Source of the DNA: an uncultured Bacteroidales bacterium
GTDB lineage: Bacteria; Bacteroidota; Bacteroidia; Bacteroidales; Paludibacteraceae
Direction of reading: 5' to 3'
Length of the DNA stretch: 64,000 nt
Assembly (NCBI GenBank): GCA_902784585.1
Contig: CACZVM010000004.1
Span: 62,001-126,000, forward strand
Within the stretch, counting starts at the first letter, position 1, and every line of letters starts with the position of its first letter. The notes below the pieces were generated by a model. It searched no databases, was not told where the DNA came from, and saw only the letters and a list, made by a program, of their open reading frames with translations. Of this stretch, positions 44,703-53,436 are shown one piece after another. The position numbers and the translations under genes were made by a program.

Positions 44703-46042
44703 TTGCCTATGCAGAATTTGCTGAATATATTGTTGAGTACTTCTTGATTCGTTATTTGTCCTGTCACCTCGCCGAGCGCAGAGAGGCAGTCTTGCAGGTC
44801 CAGCGAGAGCAGTTCGCCACTTAGTCCCTGAGCGAGACCTTCTTGCACCCGCACGATAGCCTCGTGGGCCCGACAGACGGCCTCGTAGTGACGGGCATTG
44901 CTCAGCATCACCGCGGCAGGCTCCATCGCCTCGCGTGCCACGCGCACCAATTCGCGTTTGAGCGGTTCGATATTGCCGGATTTAGCGGAGATGGAAAGCC
45001 TACTTCCGTTGGTTTCTCCCTGGAGGGAGACACCATCTCCGACAAGATCGCTTTTATTAAGCACTTCAATAATAGAGCCCGATATTCCTTCTAGCTCCCC
45101 TCCTTTTAGGGAGGGGTTGGGGGTAGGCTCACTCACATGAACCACTATCTGCGCCTTCTCCGCCGCTTTCCTCGAGCGTTCCATGCCCATATTCTCCAGT
45201 TCATCATCCGAACGGCGCAAGCCTGCCGTGTCGATCAACCGGAAGAGGATACCGTCCAGTAGCAGCGTGTCTTCTATCGTGTCGCGTGTTGTACCTTGTA
45301 TATCGCTTACGATGGCGCGTTGTTCGCCCAGCAGGGCATTAAGCAGCGTTGATTTGCCTACGTTAGGTGCACCAACGATGGCCACGGCGATGCCATTGCG
45401 AATGGCATTGCCCGTACGAAAAGAACGGATCAGTGCCTGCAGCTTCTTTTCTATCTCTGCCGCCAGACTTTTCAGTTCGCTGCGATCGGCAAACTCCAGT
45501 TCCTCATGATCTGCGAAATCCAATTCCAGTTCGATGAGCGACGTGAAATGCAGCAGTCGTTCGCGCAGCCTGGTCAGTTCATCGGAGACGGCTCCGCGTA
45601 ACTGACTCAGCGCCAGGTCCTTCTCTGCCTTGCTACGCGCAGCTATCAGGTCTGCTACGGCCTCAGCCTGCGTCAGGTCCATCCTTCCGTTGAGAAACGC
45701 GCGCCTGGTGAACTCACCGGGACAGGCTATACGTCCACCGGCATCCACCAACCACTGAAGCAAGGTCTGCTGGATATACAGACTACCGTGACAAGCCACT
45801 TCCACTGTGTCCTCTCCCGTGAACGAATGAGGGGCTCGAAAGACGGAGCAAAGCACCTCGTCCAGTGTCTCGCCGTCGCGGACTATATGGCCATGATGCA
45901 CCGTCCCAGTCTTGGCTGCCGTCAGCGCCTTTCGACCACAAAACAAGCCGTCGACCAGACGTATCGCCTCGTCACCGGACACCCGTACCACGGCAATGCC
46001 CCCTACGCCATACGGCGTTGATATAGCACATATCGTATCCAT
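44699..46042 (-). CDS. mnmE: tRNA modification GTPase MnmE, with in-frame palindromic insertions
   Basis: With MnmG, modifies U34 of some tRNAs (cmnm5U). N-terminal TISTPYGVGGIAVVRVSG-type start; G domain within residues about 215-375 with GAPNVGKSTLLN, DTAGLR and LNKSD; C-terminal CIGK motif that carries the catalytic Cys. Two in-frame extra segments flank the NKSD strand: EPTPNPSLKGGELEG before it and GVSLQGETNGS after it. Each is coded by a short palindrome, and both fall in surface loops of the G domain. The start is only 8 bases from the -7 box, so the mRNA is almost leaderless. Confidence 0.93.
   Translation of the reverse strand: MDTICAISTPYGVGGIAVVRVSGDEAIRLVDGLFCGRKALTAAKTGTVHHGHIVRDGETLDEVLCSVFRAPHSFTGEDTVEVACHGSLYIQQTLLQWLVDAGGRIACPGEFTRRAFLNGRMDLTQAEAVADLIAARSKAEKDLALSQLRGAVSDELTRLRERLLHFTSLIELELDFADHEELEFADRSELKSLAAEIEKKLQALIRSFRTGNAIRNGIAVAIVGAPNVGKSTLLNALLGEQRAIVSDIQGTTRDTIEDTLLLDGILFRLIDTAGLRRSDDELENMGMERSRKAAEKAQIVVHVSEPTPNPSLKGGELEGISGSIIEVLNKSDLVGDGVSLQGETNGSRLSISAKSGNIEPLKRELVRVAREAMEPAAVMLSNARHYEAVCRAHEAIVRVQEGLAQGLSGELLSLDLQDCLSALGEVTGQITNQEVLNNIFSKFCIGK
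45011..45034. repeat. Palindromic element GGTTTC...GACACC within mnmE
   Basis: 24-base inverted repeat with TCTCCCT/AGGGAGA as inner stem and GGT/ACC at the ends. The same flanks frame the element in trmO (58856). Confidence 0.75.
45097..45116. repeat. CCCCTCC palindromic element within mnmE
   Basis: CCCCTCC pairs with GGAGGGG around a 6-base loop. Together with the flanking TTGGGGGTAGG it encodes PTPNPSLKGGELEG on the minus strand. Confidence 0.75.
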
Positions 46043-46050
46043 TCAGCCTG

Positions 46051-46082
46051 CAAAGGTACAAAAAATTTTGTATATGTGCAAA
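46051..46082 (-). promoter_or_regulatory. Promoter of the mnmE operon
   Basis: Minus strand: TTTG, a gap of 20 bases, TACCTTTG. The mnmE ATG ends 9 bases downstream, leaving almost no leader. Confidence 0.8.
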
Positions 46083-46086
46083 TAAA

Positions 46087-46118
46087 TTTGCATATTTCAA
46101 AAAAAAGCAGTACTTTTG
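46087..46118 (+). promoter_or_regulatory. Promoter of glyS
   Basis: TTTG (46087-46090), a gap of 20 bases, TACTTTTG (46111-46118). Its -33 box is 4 bases from the -33 box of the divergent mnmE promoter. Confidence 0.82.
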
Positions 46119-46143
46119 TCGTCGAAATTTGTTCACAACAACA

Positions 46144-46162
46144 TGAGTCACATCGTGACTCA
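46144..46162 (+). other. Stable hairpin in the glyS leader
   Basis: TGAGTCAC, loop ATC, GTGACTCA. It lies 26 bases after the -7 box in a leader of about 140 bases. No T-box features were seen. Confidence 0.5.
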
Positions 46163-46259
46163 AAGGGTTGCCGCAATTTCTCCTCTACCCTCCACAAGCA
46201 CTGAGCCGGTTTGTGTGGGTTATATGTGACAGTAAAAATATACAATTATAAATCGTTTT

Positions 46260-47831
46260 ATGGCAACACAAGAAGAAACCTTCAAGAAAATCGTCGCACA
46301 CTGCAAGGAGTACGGATTCGTCTTCCCGAGCAGCGAGATCTACGATGGTCTGGGCGCTGTGTATGACTACGGTCAGAACGGCGTGGAACTGAAAAACAAT
46401 ATCAAGCGTTACTGGTGGGACTCGATGACCCTACTCCACGAAAACATCGTAGGCATCGATGCCGCCATCTTCATGCACCCGACGACCTGGAAAGCGTCCG
46501 GTCACGTAGATGCGTTCAACGATCCGCTGATCGACAACCGTGACTCGAAGAAGCGCTACCGTGCAGACGTACTCATCGAAGATCAGATCGCCAAGTACGA
46601 CGAGAAGATAGAGAAAGAAGTGGCCAAAGCCCGCAAGCGTTTCGGCGACAGCTTTGACGAAGAGATGTTCAAGGCAACGAATGAGCGCGTGAAGGAGCAC
46701 ATCGAGAAGCGCGAGGCACTGCACGAGCGTTTCGCCAAAGCGATGAACGACAACAACCTCGACGAGCTGAAGCAGATCATCCTCGACGAAGAGATAGTAT
46801 GCCCGATCAGCGGCACGCGCAACTGGACCGACGTGCGCCAGTTCAACCTCATGTTCTCCACTGAGATGGGTTCAACGGCTGACGGCGCGATGAAGATATA
46901 TCTACGCCCCGAGACGGCTCAAGGTATCTTCGTCAACTTCCTCAACGTACAGAAGACCGGTCGCATGAAGATTCCGTTTGGTATCGCGCAGATAGGTAAA
47001 GCCTTCCGCAACGAGATCGTAGCTCGTCAGTTTATCTTCCGTATGCGCGAGTTCGAGCAGATGGAGATGCAATTCTTCGTTCGCCCGGGAGAGGAGCTGA
47101 AATGGTTTGAGCACTGGAAGCAGTTCCGCCTCAAATGGCACAAGGCATTGGGTCTCGGCGATGAGAAATACCGTTTCCACGATCATGACAAACTGGCGCA
47201 CTATGCCAACGCCGCTACCGATATCGAGTTCCTGATGCCGTTCGGCTTCAAGGAGGTGGAGGGTATCCACAGCCGTACGAATTTCGACTTGAGTTCGCAT
47301 GCCAAATACAGCGGCAAGAAGATCGAGTACTTCGATCCGGAGCTCAACCAATCGTACACCCCGTACGTCATCGAGACCTCTATCGGTGTGGACCGTATGT
47401 TCTTGAGCGTCATGTGTTCGTCGTACGAAGAGCAGGCACTCGAAGGAGGTGATACGCGTGTAGTACTCCATCTGCCGGCTGTTCTTGCTCCCGTGAAGGC
47501 TTGCATCATGCCGCTCGTCAAGAAAGACGGGCTGCCCGAGAAGGCACGAGAGATCATGAACGAACTGAAGTTCGACTTCAAGGTGGCATATGACGAGAAA
47601 GACTCGATCGGTAAGCGCTACCGCCGTCAGGACGCCGTAGGTACGCCGTTCTGTATCACTGTGGATCACGACACCGAGAAAGACGGTTGTGTAACCGTTC
47701 GCTACCGCGACACAATGGCTCAGGACCGCGTGAAGATAGAAGACCTGCACGAGATCATCCGCAAGGCCACCGACCCGAAAGAGCTCTATCGCAAGATAGT
47801 AGGCGACTCGTTCGAAGATACGAACGAGTAA
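46260..47831 (+). CDS. glyS: Glycine--tRNA ligase (alpha2 type)
   Basis: Class II synthetase charging tRNA-Gly. 523 residues of the dimeric, eukaryote/Bacteroidota type rather than the two-subunit bacterial form. N-terminal EYGFVFPSSEIYDGLGAVYDYG; motif 2 RPETAQGIFVNF and FRNEIVARQFIFRMREFEQMEMQFF; late GVDRMFLSVM and CITVDHDTEKDGCVTVR in the anticodon-binding domain. A coiled insertion lies near residues 100-180 (DEKIEKEVAKARKRFGDSFD). A symmetric terminator follows 20 bases after the stop codon. Confidence 0.95.
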   Translation: MATQEETFKKIVAHCKEYGFVFPSSEIYDGLGAVYDYGQNGVELKNNIKRYWWDSMTLLHENIVGIDAAIFMHPTTWKASGHVDAFNDPLIDNRDSKKRYRADVLIEDQIAKYDEKIEKEVAKARKRFGDSFDEEMFKATNERVKEHIEKREALHERFAKAMNDNNLDELKQIILDEEIVCPISGTRNWTDVRQFNLMFSTEMGSTADGAMKIYLRPETAQGIFVNFLNVQKTGRMKIPFGIAQIGKAFRNEIVARQFIFRMREFEQMEMQFFVRPGEELKWFEHWKQFRLKWHKALGLGDEKYRFHDHDKLAHYANAATDIEFLMPFGFKEVEGIHSRTNFDLSSHAKYSGKKIEYFDPELNQSYTPYVIETSIGVDRMFLSVMCSSYEEQALEGGDTRVVLHLPAVLAPVKACIMPLVKKDGLPEKAREIMNELKFDFKVAYDEKDSIGKRYRRQDAVGTPFCITVDHDTEKDGCVTVRYRDTMAQDRVKIEDLHEIIRKATDPKELYRKIVGDSFEDTNE

Positions 47832-47850
47832 GTTTAGAGTTTAGAGAACA

Positions 47851-47880
47851 AATAAGCGGAGCTGGAGGGCTCCGCTTATT
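47851..47880. terminator. Bidirectional terminator between glyS and the amylase operon
   Basis: AATAAGCGGAGC pairs perfectly with GCTCCGCTTATT around a 6-base loop. Built like the terminator at 5491. Confidence 0.9.
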
Positions 47881-47901
47881 TTGGTTGTATAGCGTTCGCT
47901 A

Positions 47902-50274
47902 TTAGCGTACAAGACGTCCGTTGAGGTCGTAGATCTTATCGCCACGGAGGATATAGATCTGTCCGTTGAGCAAGATCTTCGCGCTCTTCGGCGCCTCGTC
48001 ACTGTCCACGAGTTCGACAGCCGTGTTGTCACGTTTCTGAATATCGCTGAAGACGGGTGCAACAACCGGCGTAGCAGTGAAGACCTTCAGTTCGCCCGGC
48101 TCGAGCACACACGTAGAGACCGTAGCACGCGCAGCGCCGTTGAGATAGTCGTACCATGTGCCGGAAGGCATCGAGATGGCCTGGGTGTTAACATCGAAGT
48201 TAGCTACCGCAAACACATTGCTACCCCACTGGATCGTACGTACCTTCACGCCCGAACCGATATTGACGGTAGGCGCACCGGTGAAGGCATTCGGCATCAA
48301 CTGGGTACGCAGCGCGATGACCTGTGCACACTTGGTGAACGCCTTTACGCGGTTCGGTTGGACGAACCAGCCTTTGGTTGACGGATTGGGTTTGCTACCC
48401 GTACGGCCGTTATACTCGATAGAGATATCGTAACCGATCTCCTCGAACTGCCAGAGCATATGCGGCCCTCTGAGCAGCACGTTGAAGGCGACGCAAGCGG
48501 GCACACGACCGAGGCGCGTAGCCTCGTCGGTCTTGATCGTACCGTTGCCGTAGGTCTTCGCCTTGTACTGCATACGCTCTTCGTCGTGGCTCTCGCAATA
48601 GGAGACATAACCTTTGCGGTTGCCATTGTTGACAGTGAAGTCATCGCCATCCTTGAGCCAGCCCATAGCCGCCTGGCAATAGGCGTTGCAGAGCGCTTCG
48701 CCGGTCCAACACAGCATACCATAGTTGATGAGTTGGTCTTGACCGTTGCCCCAATGCTCGAGGATCATATAAGCCGTCTGACTGACCGCCTTGACACCAT
48801 TGTCGTAGTAGTCCTTCAGGTTCTGCACGGCATTGTTGGTCTGACCGCACAGGCCATGACTGAGGTCCAGACGGAAACCATCCACCTTATACTCCTGCAA
48901 CCAATACTTGAACACACGCGTGAACATCTCGTGTGCAGGCTGGAAGTCATGATCCCATTCCTCGCCGTAACCGTTGTCACCCTCCGGTGGGTTGGTATTG
49001 AACCACGGGTTGTATTGCAGGTCCGTGCCATAGGGATAGAGCTTAGCCATGGGGTTGGGGCCCTTGGTATGGTTGAACACCATATCCACGATGACGGCGA
49101 TGCCGCGCTTGTGGCACTCGTCGATAAACGACTTGAGCTGATTAGGCGTACCGTAGGCCTTGTCCAGCGCGAAATACAAGGTCGGGTTGTAGCCCCAGCT
49201 CTGATTGCCCTCAAACTCCGAGACAGGCATCAACTCGATGGCATTCACGCCTAGGTTCTGGATATAATCCAGACGCTCTTTCAGACCGTTGAAATTGCGC
49301 TTGGTGGTATAGTCGTAGGGCCACACCTCATAGATGACGAGGTTCTCCTTGTCCGGTCGCTGGAAATTGAGCGTTGCACTACTCCACTGGAACTGCGGTT
49401 TGTTGGTCTGTATCACCGTGACGTAACCGCCATCGGCACCGCTGGTAGGATAGTCGATCAGCGTCGGGTCCATCTGCTTGGGTTCCCACTGGTCGTCCGG
49501 GTGGAGCACTTTCTCCGAATACAGGTCGCATATCTGCTTCTTCACGCCGTCCGCACGCTCTATTGCGTATTGGAAACGGTACTCCTTGCCGGGCGTGAGG
49601 CCCGTGAGCGTGATCCAGAAGAAATCACCGTCACGCTTCATCTGATACTCATTGTTCAGTTTCCAACCGGTCATATCGCCCAGCACGAACACATGTTTAG
49701 CCGGCTGGGTCTTGCTGGCAGCGAACGTACAGAGCGTCACCTTGGTGGGATCGCTGGCATCGTAGTAGATACCATTGGTCACGCCGTTCGGACGCGCCTG
49801 GGTAGTGACTGCTGCAGGCGTGAACCCTTCCCATATATCCCCTACGGTCTCCTCGCCCAGCGTGACATAGATGTCTCCACCGGCAGAGGTCTTACCTTCC
49901 TTCGAACCGCCGTTGCCGTCGTGGAAGACGAATGCCAACTTGGTGATCGGTGTGGTCTCAGCTACGCCATAGAACGTGAACATATTCGGGATTATCAGTT
50001 GCCAGAGATCAGTACCGATATTGGTCAGTTGGGGTGCATTGGCCGAACGCCACGTGCCGCCCACAACGCCCAGCCAACTGGCCGAAGCCGTGCAGTAACC
50101 CGTATGGGCGTAGCACTTGGTAGCGCCCTTCATGCCGGCGTTTCCTTTGGTGGCATCAAAGGTGATAGTAATCTGGCCGGTATAACCCACAGGGATAGGA
50201 TTCGGCGAAGTCGTGATCTGTGCACTCAGGCCGAGGGCGCAGAGCGCGAACAAACAAAGAATTATCTTACGCAT
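47902..50274 (-). CDS. Secreted GH13 alpha-amylase-family enzyme with N-terminal binding domains and conserved tail
   Basis: 790 residues, signal peptide 1-19 (ends GLSA). Residues 20-170 are a beta-sandwich domain that may bind polysaccharide. A CBM48-like domain with FVLGDMTGWKLNNEYQM lies near 205-260. The GH13 barrel has VIVDMVFNHT (region I), VDGFRLDLSHG (nucleophile Asp, II), YMILEHWG (acid/base Glu, III) and CESHDEERM (IV). The domain order resembles pullulanase or branching-type enzymes, so it may attack branched or short alpha-glucans. Tail: AKILLNGQIYILRG, ending YDLNGRLVR. Start at ATG 50274 for the signal peptide. Last gene of the starch operon. Confidence 0.88.
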   Translation of the reverse strand: MRKIILCLFALCALGLSAQITTSPNPIPVGYTGQITITFDATKGNAGMKGATKCYAHTGYCTASASWLGVVGGTWRSANAPQLTNIGTDLWQLIIPNMFTFYGVAETTPITKLAFVFHDGNGGSKEGKTSAGGDIYVTLGEETVGDIWEGFTPAAVTTQARPNGVTNGIYYDASDPTKVTLCTFAASKTQPAKHVFVLGDMTGWKLNNEYQMKRDGDFFWITLTGLTPGKEYRFQYAIERADGVKKQICDLYSEKVLHPDDQWEPKQMDPTLIDYPTSGADGGYVTVIQTNKPQFQWSSATLNFQRPDKENLVIYEVWPYDYTTKRNFNGLKERLDYIQNLGVNAIELMPVSEFEGNQSWGYNPTLYFALDKAYGTPNQLKSFIDECHKRGIAVIVDMVFNHTKGPNPMAKLYPYGTDLQYNPWFNTNPPEGDNGYGEEWDHDFQPAHEMFTRVFKYWLQEYKVDGFRLDLSHGLCGQTNNAVQNLKDYYDNGVKAVSQTAYMILEHWGNGQDQLINYGMLCWTGEALCNAYCQAAMGWLKDGDDFTVNNGNRKGYVSYCESHDEERMQYKAKTYGNGTIKTDEATRLGRVPACVAFNVLLRGPHMLWQFEEIGYDISIEYNGRTGSKPNPSTKGWFVQPNRVKAFTKCAQVIALRTQLMPNAFTGAPTVNIGSGVKVRTIQWGSNVFAVANFDVNTQAISMPSGTWYDYLNGAARATVSTCVLEPGELKVFTATPVVAPVFSDIQKRDNTAVELVDSDEAPKSAKILLNGQIYILRGDKIYDLNGRLVR

Positions 50275-50339
50275 AATGGTAGGGATAATAGCATGGTACG
50301 CTCGCGCATACACGCGGGCGTACCTAATGATTACTATAA

Positions 50340-51626
50340 TTACAGTTGACGACCTGTAGCGTCAAACACTTTATCTCCGCGAACGATACGCAGCTGACCA
50401 TCGATGATCATCTTATGAGCTTTCTCGGCCACGCCGGTATTCTCAATACCTTCCTGACTTCCCCAGTCAATCGAGTATGCCTCATAGGTAGCCTGGTCAA
50501 CCAGTTCTACATCAATCGAACCCTTGAACGTGCAGGAGTGCATGATCATATAGAGCGTTTGGTTGGCAGGCAGTTGCCATACGTTGCTATCCTCAAAGCC
50601 GTTGGCCCAATAGAGCGTCACGCGTGTAGCACTCTCGCCCTGCCATCCTTTGGTCTTATATTGGTTGCCCTCTTCGTCCATCATAGCAGCATATACAGCA
50701 TTGTTGTAGGGACTTGGAGCCAACGAACCGGTCCAGCGGCCACGCTCATCGAATGTCAGCTCAGCCAACTGGGATTGAACATTCCAGTCGCCACCGATAG
50801 AACCAATCAACGAGAAATCGTGGTATTGGCCCGACTCCTCCAGACCGGTATTGCCACCGGGTTGCTCACCGCCGCCAGGTTGATCGCCACCACCGGGTTG
50901 CTCACCACTGCACGAACCGATATAGAGTTGGTCGGCATTCATCTTCAGCTTGATATAGAAATCGTAGCATCCGTCAGCCGTACAGTTGTAGTGGTCGCCG
51001 TCACGCGTGATAGTAGCCACGCTGGCAGGATCCAGATCTACTGCCCAACCGGCATGGTTTACTGCGTCATAGAGTTGGAGCGATGCACCGGCAGCTACCG
51101 ATACACCCAGTACCATATACTCCTGGAAAGAAGGATCTCCGGGACTGGGATTCAGCGCTCCTGCATGATAATCCGTACCGTTGATCATGATGCCGTACGA
51201 AGCTGTTTGCTCTCCGCCACCGGGTTGCTCGCCGCCGCCAGGTTGATCGCCACCACCGGGATTCTCACCGCCGCTGCACGAACCGATATAGAGTTGGTCG
51301 GCATTCATCTTCAGCTTGATATAGAAATCATAGCATCCGTCAGCCGTACAGTTGTAGTGGTTGCCATCACGCGTGATAGTAGCCACGCTGGCAGGATCCA
51401 GATCTACTGCCCAACCGGCATGGTTATCCGCATCATACAACTGCAATGTTGCACCGGCAGAAACCGATACACCCAGCACCATAAACTCCTGGAAAGAAGG
51501 ATCTCCGGGAGTGGGATTCTGAGTGCCGGCATGATAGTCCGTACCATTAATCATGATTCCATAACTTCCGGCACTCAGCGACAATGACATCACTGCAGCT
51601 GCCATAAAAAAGAAAAACTTTTTCAT
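50340..51626 (-). CDS. Secreted tandem-module protein, likely starch binding, with conserved tail
   Basis: 428 residues, no catalytic motif. Signal peptide (ends SLSA). Two nearly identical modules of about 100 residues (about 20-117 and 145-240), each with YGIMINGTDYHAG, WAVDLDPASVATITRDG and GCYDFYIKLKMNADQLYIG, are joined by Gly-Pro-Gln/Glu linkers (PGGGDQPGGGEQPGGGEQ). A third beta-rich domain (265-385) begins YHDFSLIGSIGGDWN, recalling SusE/SusF-type starch-binding folds. Tail: AHKMIIDGQLRIVRGDKVFD. It lies between two amylases and may hold starch at the surface (inference). Confidence 0.85.
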   Translation of the reverse strand: MKKFFFFMAAAVMSLSLSAGSYGIMINGTDYHAGTQNPTPGDPSFQEFMVLGVSVSAGATLQLYDADNHAGWAVDLDPASVATITRDGNHYNCTADGCYDFYIKLKMNADQLYIGSCSGGENPGGGDQPGGGEQPGGGEQTASYGIMINGTDYHAGALNPSPGDPSFQEYMVLGVSVAAGASLQLYDAVNHAGWAVDLDPASVATITRDGDHYNCTADGCYDFYIKLKMNADQLYIGSCSGEQPGGGDQPGGGEQPGGNTGLEESGQYHDFSLIGSIGGDWNVQSQLAELTFDERGRWTGSLAPSPYNNAVYAAMMDEEGNQYKTKGWQGESATRVTLYWANGFEDSNVWQLPANQTLYMIMHSCTFKGSIDVELVDQATYEAYSIDWGSQEGIENTGVAEKAHKMIIDGQLRIVRGDKVFDATGRQL

Positions 51627-51664
51627 AATACATTAAATTATTGGTTAGTAAATATGTTTGTTGT

Positions 51665-53422
51665 CTAATGAATCCATTTGCCTTGTGCGTCGTACACTCT
51701 TTCGCCACAGCGGATATAGAGCTGACCATCCTTGACAAATTTCTGATTGCTGAGGGCTGAGGGCTGAATGCTCTCTATGTCCTGCGGATCACCATTGCCG
51801 GTATAGTACATCGCCACCTTGCCATCCTTGATCGCCTGGGTGTAACCAGCCGGAGCTGCCTCATTGGCCGCGGAACCCAAATAGAGTATGACATTACCGT
51901 ACTTTCCGTTGACGGTAGCCTTGTACCATCCGCTGCCGCTCTGCTCTGACACACTGCTCTCCGAATGAACTCCGGCCTTTCTGCGGGCAGTGATCATCGC
52001 CTTTATCTCCGATTTGTAGCGATACCAATGGGGCCAGAACACGCACGGGATACCCGGCATCGAGAGCATATAGGCGTTGCTCTGAAGAATCAGGTTCCGG
52101 TTGTTCAGCGATGTGCTGCCGTCGGTGCTGTTGCCGCAATCGGTATTATTGATGTCCGAACGGTTGAACGTATCATGGTTATCCACGAAGTTGACTGCAT
52201 ACTTGGCATAGCCCTGTCCACGCAGACCCGGATTCTTCAGTTTACCGTAGTTGTTGGAAGCGAGGCCCTGCTGGTAGCAGGTATAGAAACTGGCAAAATC
52301 GAAGGTCATCGTGTTCTTGCCCGCGTCATCTATACGCTGCTTGAGCACGGAAGCGTTGCCGTTCCAGTACTCCATCACCGAGACATACGGCTTGGCGCTG
52401 GAAACATAATCATTGACATGACTAACATGATAACCGCCGCAATAATCAAAACGGAAGCCATCATAGCCAATCACATTTTTCAACCATTTGAGGTAAGCAC
52501 GGCACATTGCCTGCACATTCGTATTCTTATGATCCCAGTCGCGCGTACCAGGATAGTTGGCATTGGACTCCTGACCATCGTCCGGGTTTGTGCCCACGGA
52601 ATAGCCGTTGTCCTTCGCCTCATCATTGCTGGTGATCCACGAACTATTAGGCGAGAAGGTGCCGTATTCCCCGAAGTTCTGGTCGAAGAAATCATTCCAC
52701 GTGCTCTTGCTGCCGGCATGATTGATCACTACATCCGCGATGACACGCGCGCCACCGGCATGCAGCGCACTGATCAAACTACTCAGTTCACCGGAGCCAC
52801 CCATACGACAACTCTGATTGGAATACTGCGAGGGCAGATACCCCATTTCGTCTTTCGCCCGACAGGAGGGCGACAACCATACCAATTGGAAATATGAAGC
52901 TATTTCATCGGCCTGTCCCTGCAGCACCGTCCATTTGGTAGTACCATAGGTATTATCGGTGTTGCTCTTCCAGTAGAACGCCTGCAGCATCACATCCGTA
53001 CACTGGCTTGGCACTGCCGACGTGAAGTCGGTGGGCGTAGTACCGCCACCACCGCCCCCACCGGGGGTGTTCGTGCAGCCGGTACCGGGACCTATATAGA
53101 GTTCGTCGGCATTAAGCTTGATCTTGATATAGAAATCATAGCAACCGGCCACAGAGCACACATAACGGTTGTTCTGCAGCGAGAAAGCCGAGACAGAAGC
53201 CGCATTGAGAGGCTTAGTCCAAGCCACCGCGTTGTTAATGTCGTACAGCTCGCAGTAATCACCGGCATTGACATATATATGCGCCAGGTACTGGGAGAAG
53301 CCCTCAAAATCATCCGTGTGCGTAGCCGGATACACATCCGTACCGTTCACTCGAATGCCGAATTGCGCCTGCACGCCGAGCGTGCAAAGCGCAATAAGCA
53401 ATATAGATAGGATTCGTTTCAT
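51665..53422 (-). CDS. Secreted GH13 alpha-amylase with one GCYDFYIK module and conserved tail
   Basis: 585 residues. Signal peptide ends GVQA. One module (21-118) with FGIRVNGTDVYPA and GCYDFYIKIKLNADELYIG, a Gly linker, then the GH13 barrel: VIADVVINHAG (I), GFRFDYCGG (II, nucleophile), VMEYWNG (III, acid/base), FVDNHDTF (IV). Like the other two enzymes here it starts with the SQCTDVMLQAFYW segment seen in bacterial alpha-amylases. The tail region has IQPSALSN, coded by a heptamer array, then QKFVKDGQLYIRCG. Confidence 0.9.
   Translation of the reverse strand: MKRILSILLIALCTLGVQAQFGIRVNGTDVYPATHTDDFEGFSQYLAHIYVNAGDYCELYDINNAVAWTKPLNAASVSAFSLQNNRYVCSVAGCYDFYIKIKLNADELYIGPGTGCTNTPGGGGGGGTTPTDFTSAVPSQCTDVMLQAFYWKSNTDNTYGTTKWTVLQGQADEIASYFQLVWLSPSCRAKDEMGYLPSQYSNQSCRMGGSGELSSLISALHAGGARVIADVVINHAGSKSTWNDFFDQNFGEYGTFSPNSSWITSNDEAKDNGYSVGTNPDDGQESNANYPGTRDWDHKNTNVQAMCRAYLKWLKNVIGYDGFRFDYCGGYHVSHVNDYVSSAKPYVSVMEYWNGNASVLKQRIDDAGKNTMTFDFASFYTCYQQGLASNNYGKLKNPGLRGQGYAKYAVNFVDNHDTFNRSDINNTDCGNSTDGSTSLNNRNLILQSNAYMLSMPGIPCVFWPHWYRYKSEIKAMITARRKAGVHSESSVSEQSGSGWYKATVNGKYGNVILYLGSAANEAAPAGYTQAIKDGKVAMYYTGNGDPQDIESIQPSALSNQKFVKDGQLYIRCGERVYDAQGKWIH
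51746..51773. repeat. AGGGCTG heptamer array within the third amylase gene
   Basis: ATTGCTG, AGGGCTG, AGGGCTG and AATGCTC. It sits exactly between the enzyme body and the conserved C-terminal tail. Confidence 0.7.
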
Positions 53423-53436
53423 CTAAATAAGAGAGA

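Noticed and set aside
46119..46259. T-box riboswitch in front of glyS
   Set aside because: Only one short hairpin; no specifier loop or T-box sequence, and T-boxes are not expected in Bacteroidota.
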